Assembly: GCA_036559195.1 (NCBI GenBank)
Contig: DATBTN010000057.1
Coordinates: 1 to 64,000, forward strand
Direction: 5' to 3'
DNA: 64,000 nucleotides
Origin: Candidatus Baltobacteraceae bacterium
Lineage (GTDB): Bacteria; Vulcanimicrobiota; Vulcanimicrobiia; Vulcanimicrobiales; Vulcanimicrobiaceae
Shown here: positions 1 through 9,233 of the stretch, one piece after another
How the letters are laid out: each line of letters starts with the position of its first letter
Position numbering within the stretch: position 1 is the first letter of the stretch
The notes under the pieces: generated by a model
Seen by the model: the letters and a program-made list of their open reading frames with translations, nothing else
What the model was told of the DNA's origin: nothing
Databases searched by the model: none
Position numbers and translations under genes: made by a program

Positions 1-26
1 TGTCGAAGCATGAGCTTGTCGAAGCG
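1..26. repeat. REP-like dispersed repeat, copy at window edge
   Basis: The first bases contain two head-to-tail copies of the motif TGTCGAAGC separated by ATGAGCT. The same word, in the other orientation, builds the tandem array at 28217-28310 and a single copy at 29653-29674. The copy may continue to the left of the window. Its position between genes fits a REP or terminator-like intergenic repeat. Confidence 0.55.
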
Positions 27-61
27 TGGATTTTTTGGGGTGTTTGTTTGTTGATGTTTGA

Positions 62-1666
62 GTGGTGGTGATGGGGCATTTGCCGCTGTTGTTGTTTGGG
101 TTGCTGGCGGCGATCATCGTGCTTTCGGTGATTGCGAAGCGATTCAATACGCCGTATCCGGTGGTGTTTGTGATCGGCGGCGTGTTGTTGGCGTTCTTTC
201 CGGATTTGCCGAGGATCGAATTGGCGCCGAATCTGGTGTTTTTGATCGTGCTTCCGCCGCTGCTCTTTAGCGCGGCGTGGTCGACGGATTGGTTCGAGTT
301 TAAGCGCAACGCGCGGCCGATCGGGTTTCTGGCGATCGGATTGGTCGTGGCATCGACGCTCGTCATCGGCGCAATCGCGCACGCCCTGATTGCGGATATG
401 ACGTGGCCGGCGGCGTTCGCGCTCGGTGCGATCGTCGCGCCGCCCGATGCCGTCGCCTCGGAAGCGGTCTTCGCGCGGTTGGCGGTTCCCCGCCGCATCG
501 TCGCGATCCTGAGCGGCGAGGGGCTCGTCAACGATGCGAGCGCGCTCGTCGTGCTGCGGTTTGCGGTTGCCGCCGCCGTGACGGGCGCATTTTCGATCGG
601 TCACGCGCTCGGCGCGTTCGTGCTCGTTTCGCTCGGCGGAATCGCGATCGGATTTCTGGTCGCGTTCGTCATCGAAGGCGTTCAGCGATTCTTAGTCGGA
701 CGCGAGGTCGCCGATTCGCTGCTGATCAACGTGGTCATCCTGCTCGCGCCGTACGCCGCCTACCTTCCGGCGGAGGCGCTTCACGTCTCGGGCGTGCTCG
801 CAACGGTGACCGCCGGCATCTACTTGAGCCGCCGCTCCGCGCGCATTGCCGATTCCGAGACTCGCGTCGTCGGTTCGTCGGTTTGGGGCATGCTGGTGCT
901 GCTGCTCAACGGCACGGTCTTTATCGCGATCGGCTTGCAGCTGCGCGGAGTAGTCGCGGCGTTGCCGGGAAACCCGATGCAGATCGCGCTCGACGCGCTC
1001 GCCATCTGTGCGTGCGTCATCCTCATTCGCATCGCGTGGGTCATTCCGGCGACGTATCTGCCGCGCGCGTTCAGCAAGCGATTGCGCGAGCGGGATCCGA
1101 TTCCGTCGTGGCGATCGGTTGCGGTCATCGCGTGGAGCGGAATGCGCGGCATCGTCTCGCTCGCCGCCGCGCTCGCGTTGCCGTTTACCGTTGCGGGCGG
1201 AGCGCCGTTCCCGGCTCGCTCGGAGATCATCTTCGTGACCGTCTGCGTCATTTTCGCAACGCTCGTGCTGCAAGGATTCTCGCTGGGGCCGCTCATCGAG
1301 TGGCTCGGCATCTCGGAAACGAGCGCGCGCGAACGCGACGAGACGCAGGTGCGCGTACGCGCGCTCGAGGCCGGTCTCGCGCGGCTGCACGCGCTCGAAC
1401 CGCGATTCACGTCCACGAAAGAGTGGGAGGCCGCGGGGCGATTACTCGCAGAGTACGAGCATCGCATCGATCATCTGCGCGGTCATTTGGACGGCGACGG
1501 CTCCGACGTGGCGCAAGCCAACGCCGTCGATCACCGGCTGCAACGCGAGGCGCTCGACGCCGAGCGGGCGGCGATCATGTCGCTGCGGGGAGCCGGCGAG
1601 ATTCCCGACGAGATCTTTCGTAACATCGAATACGATCTCGACCTCGCCGACATGCGGCTGAAGTGA
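62..1666 (+). CDS. CPA1-family Na+/H+ antiporter
   Basis: This encodes a 534-residue polytopic inner-membrane protein that would exchange Na+ for H+ in pH and sodium homeostasis. About twelve hydrophobic segments fill residues 1-430. The family acidic motifs are visible as VAPPDAVA (around residue 123) and NDASALV (around residue 157), equivalents of the DPVA and ND(G/A)TALV motifs of NhaP/NHE exchangers. A charged, helical cytoplasmic tail of about 100 residues follows and may be regulatory. The start is GTG at 62; an ATG three codons later (71) is equally possible. The gene stands alone and converges with the gene ending at 1677. The family is clear; the ion specificity (Na+ or K+) cannot be read from the sequence. 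Confidence 0.9.
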   Translation: MVVMGHLPLLLFGLLAAIIVLSVIAKRFNTPYPVVFVIGGVLLAFFPDLPRIELAPNLVFLIVLPPLLFSAAWSTDWFEFKRNARPIGFLAIGLVVASTLVIGAIAHALIADMTWPAAFALGAIVAPPDAVASEAVFARLAVPRRIVAILSGEGLVNDASALVVLRFAVAAAVTGAFSIGHALGAFVLVSLGGIAIGFLVAFVIEGVQRFLVGREVADSLLINVVILLAPYAAYLPAEALHVSGVLATVTAGIYLSRRSARIADSETRVVGSSVWGMLVLLLNGTVFIAIGLQLRGVVAALPGNPMQIALDALAICACVILIRIAWVIPATYLPRAFSKRLRERDPIPSWRSVAVIAWSGMRGIVSLAAALALPFTVAGGAPFPARSEIIFVTVCVIFATLVLQGFSLGPLIEWLGISETSARERDETQVRVRALEAGLARLHALEPRFTSTKEWEAAGRLLAEYEHRIDHLRGHLDGDGSDVAQANAVDHRLQREALDAERAAIMSLRGAGEIPDEIFRNIEYDLDLADMRLK

Positions 1667-1676
1667 CCGGCGGCCG

Positions 1677-2138
1677 TTAGCCGGGAATCTGGGGAGCGGG
1701 GCTCGGGCTCTCCGACGGCGCGGGCGTTTGCACCGGGACCTCCTCGGGCGTGGCGCTCGGAGCGGGGGTAGCGGGCGGCGGCGCGGTTGGTTTGGTGTTG
1801 CCGACCGGAACGATTCGAATGTAGCCCGCGGAATTGTCCTTCCCTTTGAATACGTGAACGTCGGCGCTGTTGCGCGAGTAGCCGGGAGCGCTCGCCGTCA
1901 CGTTTTGAATGCCGATCGGAATCGTGGCGAGCGTGAAGCCGCCTTGCGCGTCCGCATACGCCGTGTAGATCGCGCCGACCGAGATCAAGGCGTTGGGAAC
2001 CGGGCGGTTGTTCGTCGCGTCGAGCACGCGTCCGGAGACCGAGCCGTAGTCCTGAACGCCGATGGCGTTCGGATTGGTGCAGCCGCCGCCGTTGGCGTTG
2101 CCGAGAAGGAGGACGAATCCCAATGCTAGCCACTTCAT
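1677..2138 (-). CDS. Small exported protein with carboxypeptidase-regulatory-like domain
   Basis: This is a 153-residue exported protein. A hydrophobic N-terminal signal (residues 1-15) is followed by GGGC, so Cys20 could carry lipid, but the residues before it do not match a good lipobox. Residues 30-110 form a small beta-sandwich of the CarboxypepD_reg/SdrB-like type, with the pattern VSGRVLDATNNRPVPNALI and a later DAQGGFTLATIPIG strand. The last 35 residues are Pro/Ala/Ser-rich (PAPSATPEEVPVQTPAPSES), resembling a cell-wall or periplasmic spacer. It is divergent from nuoA, with 120 bp between the two starts. The function is unknown; surface display or cell-envelope binding is an inference. 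Confidence 0.65.
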   Translation of the reverse strand: MKWLALGFVLLLGNANGGGCTNPNAIGVQDYGSVSGRVLDATNNRPVPNALISVGAIYTAYADAQGGFTLATIPIGIQNVTASAPGYSRNSADVHVFKGKDNSAGYIRIVPVGNTKPTAPPPATPAPSATPEEVPVQTPAPSESPSPAPQIPG

Positions 2139-2258
2139 ACGTTGATAGATTAGAGCTAGCGAGGAAGCGCGCCTGTGACCGGTCCGCAGGAGAAGGAGCC
2201 GCCTTTCGCTTGGCTTGGCGAGGGTAACGCGACATGCTTGTGAAAACTTTCAGAAGCG

Positions 2259-2612
2259 ATGAATCCCTATGCTCCCGTAGCCATTTTTGTGGCCGTGGCC
2301 GTGGCCGCCGCACTGCTTTTTAGCGTGCTGCCCGGGTTATTGGCCCAGCGCAAACCAAATGCCGAGAAATCGAAGGCGTACGAATGCGGCGTCGAGCCGA
2401 CCGGCGCGCTCTCCGGCCGTTTTCCGGTCAAGTTCTACTTGATCGCCATGCTCTTCGTGATCTTCGACGTCGAAGCGGCCTCATTCTATCCGTGGGCGGT
2501 GCAGATGCATCAGCTGCGCACCTTCGGCCTCGTCGAGATGATCGTTTTCGTGATCGTACTCGCCGTCGGCTACGCCTACGTGTGGAAAAAAGGAGGCTTC
2601 CAATGGAGATGA
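2259..2612 (+). CDS. nuoA: NADH-quinone oxidoreductase subunit A
   Basis: NuoA is a 117-residue membrane subunit of complex I with three predicted transmembrane helices. The conserved loop KAYECGVEP (residues about 43-51) and the F-D-V-E motif in [15 protein letters not shown] are hallmarks of the NuoA/ND3 family; the cysteine lies on the loop near the quinone site. It is the first gene of a 14-gene operon in the canonical nuoA-N order. Its end overlaps nuoB by 10 bp. No convincing -35/-10 boxes were identified in the 120 bp upstream. Confidence 0.97.
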   Translation: MNPYAPVAIFVAVAVAAALLFSVLPGLLAQRKPNAEKSKAYECGVEPTGALSGRFPVKFYLIAMLFVIFDVEAASFYPWAVQMHQLRTFGLVEMIVFVIVLAVGYAYVWKKGGFQWR

Positions 2613-3082
2613 ACCCGGGGCATTTCATGCTGGCGAAGCTCGACGACGTCGTTCGCTGGGCGCAAAGTTCGAGCGTCTGGCCGCTCACCATGGGTCTGGC
2701 CTGCTGCGCGATCGAGATGATCACGGCGACCTCGGCGGAATACGACATCGCTCGTTTCGGCTCGGAGGTTTTTCGTCCGTCGCCGCGTCAGGCCGATCTC
2801 ATGATCGTCTCCGGACGGGTCGCGCAGAAGATGGCGCCGATCGTCAAGCGGCTCTACGATCAGATGGCCGATCCCAAATGGGTCATTTCGATGGGTGCGT
2901 GCGCGAGTTCGGGCGGGGTCTTCGATAACTATGCCATCGTCCAAGGCGTGGACACGATCGTTCCCGTGGACGTCTACGTGCCGGGCTGTCCCCCCACGCC
3001 CGACGGCCTGCTCTATGCGGTCAACCTGATCCAACAACAGATTCGCGAAGGCGGCCGCGGCGGCTTGCTGGCGCGCGCTTAA
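2603..3082 (+). CDS. nuoB: NADH-quinone oxidoreductase subunit B
   Basis: NuoB is the 159-residue peripheral subunit that holds the terminal Fe-S cluster N2, which passes electrons to quinone. The tandem cysteines are visible in [10 protein letters not shown], followed by GACASSGG and the final [11 protein letters not shown] ligand. The start is ATG at 2603, six bases after an AGGAGG ribosome site at 2591-2596 inside the end of nuoA. A second in-frame ATG at 2609 would give an ATGA overlap with the nuoA stop but sits farther from the Shine-Dalgarno. The length matches short bacterial NuoB proteins. Confidence 0.97.
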   Translation: MEMNPGHFMLAKLDDVVRWAQSSSVWPLTMGLACCAIEMITATSAEYDIARFGSEVFRPSPRQADLMIVSGRVAQKMAPIVKRLYDQMADPKWVISMGACASSGGVFDNYAIVQGVDTIVPVDVYVPGCPPTPDGLLYAVNLIQQQIREGGRGGLLARA

Positions 3083-3107
3083 CAGACGAGCGAGAACACT
3101 ACACTAC

Positions 3108-3716
3108 ATGCCTAGTACGCAAACCCCGTCGATCACGGGACTCGCGATCGATCCGACGAGCCTACGCCCGCCGATCGACGACGCCCACATCGAACGCATC
3201 GAACCGGCCGCGCTGCACGCGCGCCTGACCGAACTCAAAGGCCAGGGCTACGCGCTGCTGCTCGATATCGGTGCGGCCGATTACCCGCAGCGCGTGCCGC
3301 GCTTCGACGTCGTCTACCATCTGCTGAAGGTGCCCAATCGGCGCGCGACCGTAGCCGAAGTCGGAACTCCGCAACGGATTCGCATTTTATGCGGCGTTCC
3401 CATCGAGAAGACCGCGCTGCCGACGGCGACCGATCTGTGGTTGAACGCGAACTACGCCGAACGCGAGGTCTACGATCTCTTCGGCATCACCTTCGAAGGG
3501 CACCCCGATATGCGGCGCATTCAGATGCCCAACGACTGGGAGGGTCATCCGCTGCGCAAGGACTATCCGCTGCGCGGGCCCGCGCGCGAACGGTCGCCAC
3601 GGCCGTCGTTTGCGCTCAAGAGTAACGTCCAGGCGGGGACGCCGCCGTCGGGCCGCACGCTCGAGGCGCTGCAGCAGCAGATCGCGCGCGTTCGCAATGA
3701 GGACGCGAAGCAATGA
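3108..3716 (+). CDS. nuoC: NADH-quinone oxidoreductase subunit C
   Basis: NuoC is a 202-residue 30-kDa-type subunit of the complex I peripheral arm. The family signature is present as ANYAEREVYDLFGITFEGHP and LRKDYPLRG, which match the ND9/NuoC consensus. The N-terminal 60 residues are variable and charged. The gene is separate from nuoD, unlike the fused nuoCD of enterobacteria, and its stop overlaps the nuoD start as ATGA. Confidence 0.95.
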   Translation: MPSTQTPSITGLAIDPTSLRPPIDDAHIERIEPAALHARLTELKGQGYALLLDIGAADYPQRVPRFDVVYHLLKVPNRRATVAEVGTPQRIRILCGVPIEKTALPTATDLWLNANYAEREVYDLFGITFEGHPDMRRIQMPNDWEGHPLRKDYPLRGPARERSPRPSFALKSNVQAGTPPSGRTLEALQQQIARVRNEDAKQ

Positions 3717-4933
3717 CCATGAGTGCGACGCCGCTCACGCCGGAGATCGTCTCGCAAGACGGCAACTCGATGGTGCTCTCGATGGGTCCGCAGCATCCTT
3801 CCACGCACGGCGTGCTGCAGATCATGCTCGAGATCGAAGGCGAAAACGTCACCAAAGCCGATCCCGAAATCGGCTATCTTCATACCGGCATCGAAAAGAC
3901 CGCCGAGAATTTGTTTTGGTCGCAGGCGCAGACCGTCGTCGAACGGATGGATTATCTCTCGCCGAGCAACAACGCGTTTTGTTACGTGATGGGCGTGGAG
4001 AAACTGCTAGGCGTGACCGGCGACGTTCCCGAACGCGCGCAGCAGATTCGCGTGCTCTTCTCCGAACTCACGCGTATCGCATCGCATCTGTTTTGGCTCG
4101 GCACGCACGCGATCGACTTGGGCGCGCTCTCCGGCATTTTCTATTGTCTGGATTTGCGCGAGAATATTCTCGACATGCAGGAGGTCTCGGGCGGCGCCCG
4201 CATGCATCCGAACTACCTTCGCGTCGGCGGCGTCAACGGCGACCTGCCGAGCGGATTTATGGATATGCTCGATGCGTTCATCAAGAAGTATCCGGTCCGC
4301 ATGCGCGAGTTGCGCGGGCTGTTGCAGAAGAATCCCATCCTGCAAGACCGCACGGTCGACGTAGGCATTATGTCGGCGGAAGAAGCCCTGCAGTGGGGCC
4401 TCACGGGCCCGAGCCTGCGCGGCAGCGGCGTGGCGTACGACGTGCGCAAAGCCTTTCCGTACAGCGGATACGAGAGCTACGAGTTCGACGTTCCGACCCG
4501 CGAAGAAGGCGACTCGTACGCGCGTTTTCTCGTTCGGTTGGACGAGATGGATCAAGCCTATCGCATCGTGCAGCAAGTTCGTAAGCGGCTGGAGAAGCCC
4601 GGCCCGGTGATGACCGACAATCCGAAGATTGCCGCACCACCCAAGGAGACGATCGCGCTCTCGATGGAGGCACTGATCCATCACTTCAAAATCGTGAGCG
4701 AGGGCTTTCGCGTTCCGCCCGGCGACGTCTATCAGGCGATCGAATCGCCGCGCGGCGAGTTGGCGTATTACATCGTCTCGGACGGCGGCAATCGCCCGTA
4801 TCGCGTGCGGACGCGTCCGCCATCGCTCTACAACCTGCAAGCGCTCGTCGGGATGGCTCCCGGAAACCTGATCGCGGATTTGGTCGTGATGATCGGTTCG
4901 CTCGATCCGGTCTTTGGCGAGGTCGACCGATGA
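3713..4933 (+). CDS. nuoD: NADH-quinone oxidoreductase subunit D
   Basis: NuoD is the 406-residue 49-kDa-type subunit that lines the quinone-binding chamber with NuoB. Conserved stretches include SMGPQHPSTHGVLQ (residues about 21-34), PEIGYLHTGIEKTAE (about 52-66), and the C-terminal PRGELAYYIVSDGG, RVRTRPPSL and GSLDPVFGEVDR. It is descended from the large subunit of [NiFe] hydrogenases but lacks the Ni-binding cysteines, as expected. The start is ATG at 3713, four bases before the nuoC stop, with a second ATG two codons later. Confidence 0.97.
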   Translation: MTMSATPLTPEIVSQDGNSMVLSMGPQHPSTHGVLQIMLEIEGENVTKADPEIGYLHTGIEKTAENLFWSQAQTVVERMDYLSPSNNAFCYVMGVEKLLGVTGDVPERAQQIRVLFSELTRIASHLFWLGTHAIDLGALSGIFYCLDLRENILDMQEVSGGARMHPNYLRVGGVNGDLPSGFMDMLDAFIKKYPVRMRELRGLLQKNPILQDRTVDVGIMSAEEALQWGLTGPSLRGSGVAYDVRKAFPYSGYESYEFDVPTREEGDSYARFLVRLDEMDQAYRIVQQVRKRLEKPGPVMTDNPKIAAPPKETIALSMEALIHHFKIVSEGFRVPPGDVYQAIESPRGELAYYIVSDGGNRPYRVRTRPPSLYNLQALVGMAPGNLIADLVVMIGSLDPVFGEVDR

Positions 4934-5661
4934 TCGACCGATACGAACGCCTGCGCCCGCAGTGCGAAGCGATCGTCGCGCAATACGAAGAGCCGCGCTC
5001 GGCGCTCTTGCCGATCGTGCACCTCTTTCAAGAACGCGAAGGCTACGTCAGTCCCGAGGCGATGCGCGCCGCGGCCGACTTCTTGAATCTTTCGCCGGCG
5101 GTGGTGGAATCGACCGTGTCGTTCTACACGCTGTTCTTCCGCAAGCCGGTTGGGAAGTACGTGCTGCAAGTCTGCCGGGGACTGGCCTGCACGATCGACG
5201 GTGCCGACGACGTTATGGCCTATTTTCGCGAGAAACTCGGAATCGGTCATCTGCAGACGACCGACGACGGGCTCTTCTCGTACGAGGAGGTCGAGTGTTT
5301 GGCCGCCTGCGACAAGCCGACGTGCATGCAGGTCAATCTCGAGTTCGTTTACAGTCTCACACCGCAGATGATCGACGAGATGCTCGAGGCGATGCGTGCG
5401 GGCAGCTATGCGGTCGCGCCCATGGTGCAGACGGCGAAGCCCGAACGGACGTGGAGCGTGGCACAAGACGGCCAAGTTTCGATGGGCGGCAAATCGGCGG
5501 GCGCCGAGGACGTCAGTCATCCGAATAACGCGGGCGGGCTCGACAAGAGCGGCGTCATCATGCTCGACCGCATCGTCTTGGAAGAAGAACGCTTCCGCGG
5601 ACGCACCCGGGAGCGGCTCGCCAATGCCGATCCCATCATTGCCAAGGTGATCGAAGAGTAA
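4930..5661 (+). CDS. nuoE: NADH-quinone oxidoreductase subunit E, with C-terminal extension
   Basis: NuoE is the 24-kDa-type subunit that carries the [2Fe-2S] cluster N1a next to the FMN site. Residues 1-160 are the thioredoxin-like domain, with ligands in CRGLAC (CX4C) and CLAACDKPTC (CX3C plus a later Cys). At 243 residues it is about 75-80 longer than typical NuoE; the extra C-terminal segment (about 165-243) is polar, contains KSGVIMLDRIVLEEERFRG and has no recognised domain. It overlaps nuoD by ATGA and nuoF by one base. Confidence 0.93.
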   Translation: MIDRYERLRPQCEAIVAQYEEPRSALLPIVHLFQEREGYVSPEAMRAAADFLNLSPAVVESTVSFYTLFFRKPVGKYVLQVCRGLACTIDGADDVMAYFREKLGIGHLQTTDDGLFSYEEVECLAACDKPTCMQVNLEFVYSLTPQMIDEMLEAMRAGSYAVAPMVQTAKPERTWSVAQDGQVSMGGKSAGAEDVSHPNNAGGLDKSGVIMLDRIVLEEERFRGRTRERLANADPIIAKVIEE

Positions 5662-6944
5662 TGCCGGTCGTTAAAGTACTCACCGCCGGGATCGGCGAGG
5701 CCAACCTGCGCGATATCGACGTGTATCGGTCGCGCGGCGGCTACAAACAACTGCGGCGCGCGCTGACCGAACTCAAACCGGCGGACGTGCTCGACCTCTG
5801 CGACAAATCCGGCCTGCGCGGCCGCGGCGGAGCGGGGTTTCCGACCGGCAAGAAGTGGTCGTTCTTACCAAAGAACGACAGCCCGCGCTATTTGGTTTGC
5901 AACTGCGACGAGGCCGAGCCCGGCACGTTCAAGGACCACATGCTGCTCGAGGAGACGCCGCATCTGGTGCTCGAGGGCATCCTGCTCGGCGCGTACGGCA
6001 TTAACTCACATCATGCGTTCATCTATATCCGCGGCGAGTTCAAGCGCGGGTATCAAATCTTTATGGACGCGCTCGAGGCGGCGCGCAAAGCCGGCTTCGT
6101 CGGCAAGAATCTCTTCGGCACGGGATACGATCTCGAAGTGACCGTGCATCGCGGCGCGGGCGCGTACATTTGCGGAGAAGAAACGGCGCTGCTCAATTCG
6201 CTGGAAGGCAAACGCGGCGAGCCGCGCCTGAAGCCGCCGTTTCCCGCGGTCGCGGGCCTCTACGGCATGCCGACCGTGGTCAATAACGTCGAGACGCTAG
6301 GCTACCTCGTCCCGATTCTCGAGCGCGGTGCGGAGTGGTTCGCTTCGGTCGGCACCGAGCGCAGCAAGGGCTACAAAGTTATCTCGGTCAGCGGTCACGT
6401 GCGCAATCCCGGCAACTACGAGATGGCGCTGGGCACCACCGTGCGCGAAATCATCGAGATCGCGGGCGGGCTGCGGCCGGGGCGCAAGCTGATGGCAGTG
6501 CAGCCCGGCGGCGGTTCCTCCGCGTGCATCTTTGAAGAACACCTCGACCTGCCGTACGATTACGAGTCGATCGCGAAGGCGGGCTCGATGCTGGGCTCCG
6601 GCGCGTTTCTCGTGATGGACGACACGACCGACTTCGTGAAGGCGGCGTTCAATCTCGTACGGTTCTTCGCGCACGAATCGTGCGGTCAGTGCACGCCGTG
6701 CCGCGAAGGCGGCCATTGGCTCGAGACGGTTCTCGAGCGCCTGCTCCATCATCGCGGGCTGCGCGACGATTACGACATGCTGCTCAAGGTCAGCAACGAG
6801 ATCACCGGCATCAACCTGTGCGCGCTCGGCGATTCGATCGAACCGTTCCTCGCGTCGGTTCTCAAGCGCTTCCCCGAACAATTTGAGGCGCGAGTGTTTC
6901 GAGCGGCCGCGGCGCCCTCAGTCAAAGAAACGGTAAGCGTATAA
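5661..6944 (+). CDS. nuoF: NADH-quinone oxidoreductase subunit F
   Basis: NuoF is the 427-residue NADH-oxidising subunit. The FMN/NADH glycine-rich motif GLRGRGGAGFPTGKKWSF is near residue 52, a second nucleotide-binding segment GAGAYICGEETALLNSLEG is near residue 170, and the [4Fe-4S] N3 ligands lie in ESCGQCTPCREG near residue 337, with a fourth cysteine in GINLCALGD. The length and order are typical. The start overlaps the nuoE stop by one base (taATG), which suggests translational coupling. Confidence 0.97.
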   Translation: MPVVKVLTAGIGEANLRDIDVYRSRGGYKQLRRALTELKPADVLDLCDKSGLRGRGGAGFPTGKKWSFLPKNDSPRYLVCNCDEAEPGTFKDHMLLEETPHLVLEGILLGAYGINSHHAFIYIRGEFKRGYQIFMDALEAARKAGFVGKNLFGTGYDLEVTVHRGAGAYICGEETALLNSLEGKRGEPRLKPPFPAVAGLYGMPTVVNNVETLGYLVPILERGAEWFASVGTERSKGYKVISVSGHVRNPGNYEMALGTTVREIIEIAGGLRPGRKLMAVQPGGGSSACIFEEHLDLPYDYESIAKAGSMLGSGAFLVMDDTTDFVKAAFNLVRFFAHESCGQCTPCREGGHWLETVLERLLHHRGLRDDYDMLLKVSNEITGINLCALGDSIEPFLASVLKRFPEQFEARVFRAAAAPSVKETVSV

Positions 6945-9232
6945 TGCCGGAGCAGGTTAAAGTAGAAAACGTCACCGTCACGATCGACGGCGTTGCGGTG
7001 GCCGTGCCGAAAGGCACGCTGCTGGTCGAAGCGGCGAAGCAGATTCGGCGGGAGATTCCGGTCTATTGCTATCACACGAAGATGGGACCGGCGGGTCTGT
7101 GCCGCATCTGTCTGGTTGAGATCGAGGGCATGCCGAAACTGCAGATCGCGTGTAACACGCCGGTTACCGACGGCATGATCGTGCACACCGAGAGCGGGAA
7201 GGCCGCCGACGGGCGCCGCGCGGTGCTCGAACTCTATTTGGTCAATCATCCGCTGGACTGTCCGATCTGCGACAAGGGCGGCGAATGCGATCTGCAAGAC
7301 TACGCGATGGCCTACGGCCAAGGCGCCTCGCGCGTTGCCGATGCCAAGGCGAGCAAACCGAAAGCCGTCGATCTCGGTCCGACGATCGTGCTCGATGAAG
7401 AGCGGTGCGTCGTCTGTCAGCGCTGCGTGCGCTTCGACGACATCATCACGGGCGACCAGCAGTTGGTGCTCAAAGATCGCGGCGTGCGCAACATCATCGC
7501 CACCGCGACCGGCGACCCGTACCACCACGACTTCACGGGCAACGTCACCGAGCTCTGCCCGGTCGGCGCGCTGACCTCCAAAACGTACCGCTTCAAATCG
7601 CGCCCGTGGGATCTCAAGCGCGCCCAGACGTCGTGCACGCAATGCAGCGTCGGCTGCCAGCAATTCGTAGACACGCGCGCCGACGTGGTTGCGCGAACGA
7701 TGTCGGTCGAAACCGACGACGCGATCTCCGACACCTGGCTCTGCGATCGCGGACGCTACAACGTCGGCTTTTACGCCGGCGGCGATCGCATAACGCAGCC
7801 CCTTTACAAGCAAGACGGCGAATTCGTACCGATCGGCTGGGACGACGCGCTCGAGCTTTGGGCCAAGGCGATCCTGGCCGCCGATCCGTCGGCGGTGGGC
7901 GTCATCGGCGGCGGCCGTTTGACGAACGAAGAAGCGTATCTGCTCCAGCACGTTTTCCGCGCGAAGGGTGTCGGTAATCTCGATTGGCGCGCCGGCCGCC
8001 AGCAACAGGCAACGCCCGGGCGCAACGGCGGGTCGCTGCTCGCCCTTGAGGGTGTCAACGCGATCGTCGTGATCGGCGAGTCGCCGGCGCAGCGGGCGCC
8101 GGTGATGGATCTGCGCATCCGCAAAGCCGTCAAACGCGGCGCGAAGCTGATTCGCGTGAATTCGCTCGAGATCGCGCCGCCGATCGGCGTCGCCTGCAGC
8201 GAGGCCGCGTCGATCGCCGACGCAATCGGCGCGCTCCCGAAAAATGCGCGAACGGTTGCGATCGTTTGGGACGGAGTCGACCGATCGCTCGGCAAAGCGC
8301 TCGTGGATGCGCTGCCGCCGGAAATCGCCGTGCTCGCATACGTCACGGGCGAGCAAGGCAACGCGCGCGGCGCGGAGGCGATGGGCATGCACCCGTCGTT
8401 CGGGCCGGGCTATGCCGGCGTCCAAAGCGGCAAGGATACGCACGCGATGATTGCCGACGCGCGCGCGGGAAAGCTGCGCGTGCTTTCGATCTTCGGTGCG
8501 AACCCCGCGCTGCATTACCCCGACGGTCCGGCGATCGGGCAAGCGCTCGCCAAGACGCCGTTCGTGGTCGTGAGCGAACTTTTCATGACGGCGACCGCGA
8601 AGGCGGCGACGCTCGTGCTCCCCGCTAAGGGCGCGTATGAGAAGAACGGCACGACGACCAACCTTGCGGGCGACGTGCTGCCGGTCAACGCGGCGCAGGA
8701 ATTGCGCGCGCCCGACGACGCACTCTCCGATCTCGAAATGATCGCCGGGCTCGCGGCGCGTCTCGGGGTCGCGCTGCCCTCACACGAAGAACTCGACGCC
8801 GCCGTGATAACGCACCTCGCGAGATCGCCGGAACACTTCACCTTCGGCGACGCCGCGTTTGCGACGGGTCGGGGCGCGCCGCACCCGGCAACGGGCGGCG
8901 ACCTGCGCCTCGTCGTGCATTCCAGCATCTTCGCCGGCGGCGGCACGATCGCGCACGACGACCGGCTCGCCGAACTGGAACCGCTGCCGGAGGTCGCGCT
9001 CGGCGCCGCTGACGCGCAAGCGTTCGGCGTGGAGACGGGCGATTACGTCGATCTCGCGAGCGGCGATCGAACGATGCACGACCTCCTCGTCGAAGTGCGT
9101 CCGAATCTCCCGCGCGGCGTGGCGGTACTTATCGGCGGCCTGCCCGACGACCCGGCCAACGCGCTCGGCGCCGACGCCGCAGCCACGATAACGAACGTAC
9201 GAAAAGGGGCTTTGACCGAGGTGCGAGCGTAG
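6944..9232 (+). CDS. nuoG: NADH-quinone oxidoreductase subunit G
   Basis: NuoG is a 762-residue, 75-kDa-type Fe-S subunit. The N-terminal [2Fe-2S] domain has CYHTKMGPAGLCRICL and CNTP. It is followed by the NuoG-type CPICDKGGECDLQDYA motif and two [4Fe-4S] sets (CVVCQRCVRFDD, ELCPVGAL). An extra cluster motif, SCTQCSVGCQ, opens the molybdopterin-oxidoreductase-like domain (about 220-650), which is expected to be inactive. It is shorter than the 900-residue enterobacterial protein and close to Thermus-type subunits. It overlaps nuoF by one base. Confidence 0.95.
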   Translation: MPEQVKVENVTVTIDGVAVAVPKGTLLVEAAKQIRREIPVYCYHTKMGPAGLCRICLVEIEGMPKLQIACNTPVTDGMIVHTESGKAADGRRAVLELYLVNHPLDCPICDKGGECDLQDYAMAYGQGASRVADAKASKPKAVDLGPTIVLDEERCVVCQRCVRFDDIITGDQQLVLKDRGVRNIIATATGDPYHHDFTGNVTELCPVGALTSKTYRFKSRPWDLKRAQTSCTQCSVGCQQFVDTRADVVARTMSVETDDAISDTWLCDRGRYNVGFYAGGDRITQPLYKQDGEFVPIGWDDALELWAKAILAADPSAVGVIGGGRLTNEEAYLLQHVFRAKGVGNLDWRAGRQQQATPGRNGGSLLALEGVNAIVVIGESPAQRAPVMDLRIRKAVKRGAKLIRVNSLEIAPPIGVACSEAASIADAIGALPKNARTVAIVWDGVDRSLGKALVDALPPEIAVLAYVTGEQGNARGAEAMGMHPSFGPGYAGVQSGKDTHAMIADARAGKLRVLSIFGANPALHYPDGPAIGQALAKTPFVVVSELFMTATAKAATLVLPAKGAYEKNGTTTNLAGDVLPVNAAQELRAPDDALSDLEMIAGLAARLGVALPSHEELDAAVITHLARSPEHFTFGDAAFATGRGAPHPATGGDLRLVVHSSIFAGGGTIAHDDRLAELEPLPEVALGAADAQAFGVETGDYVDLASGDRTMHDLLVEVRPNLPRGVAVLIGGLPDDPANALGADAAATITNVRKGALTEVRA

Positions 9233-9233
9233 C

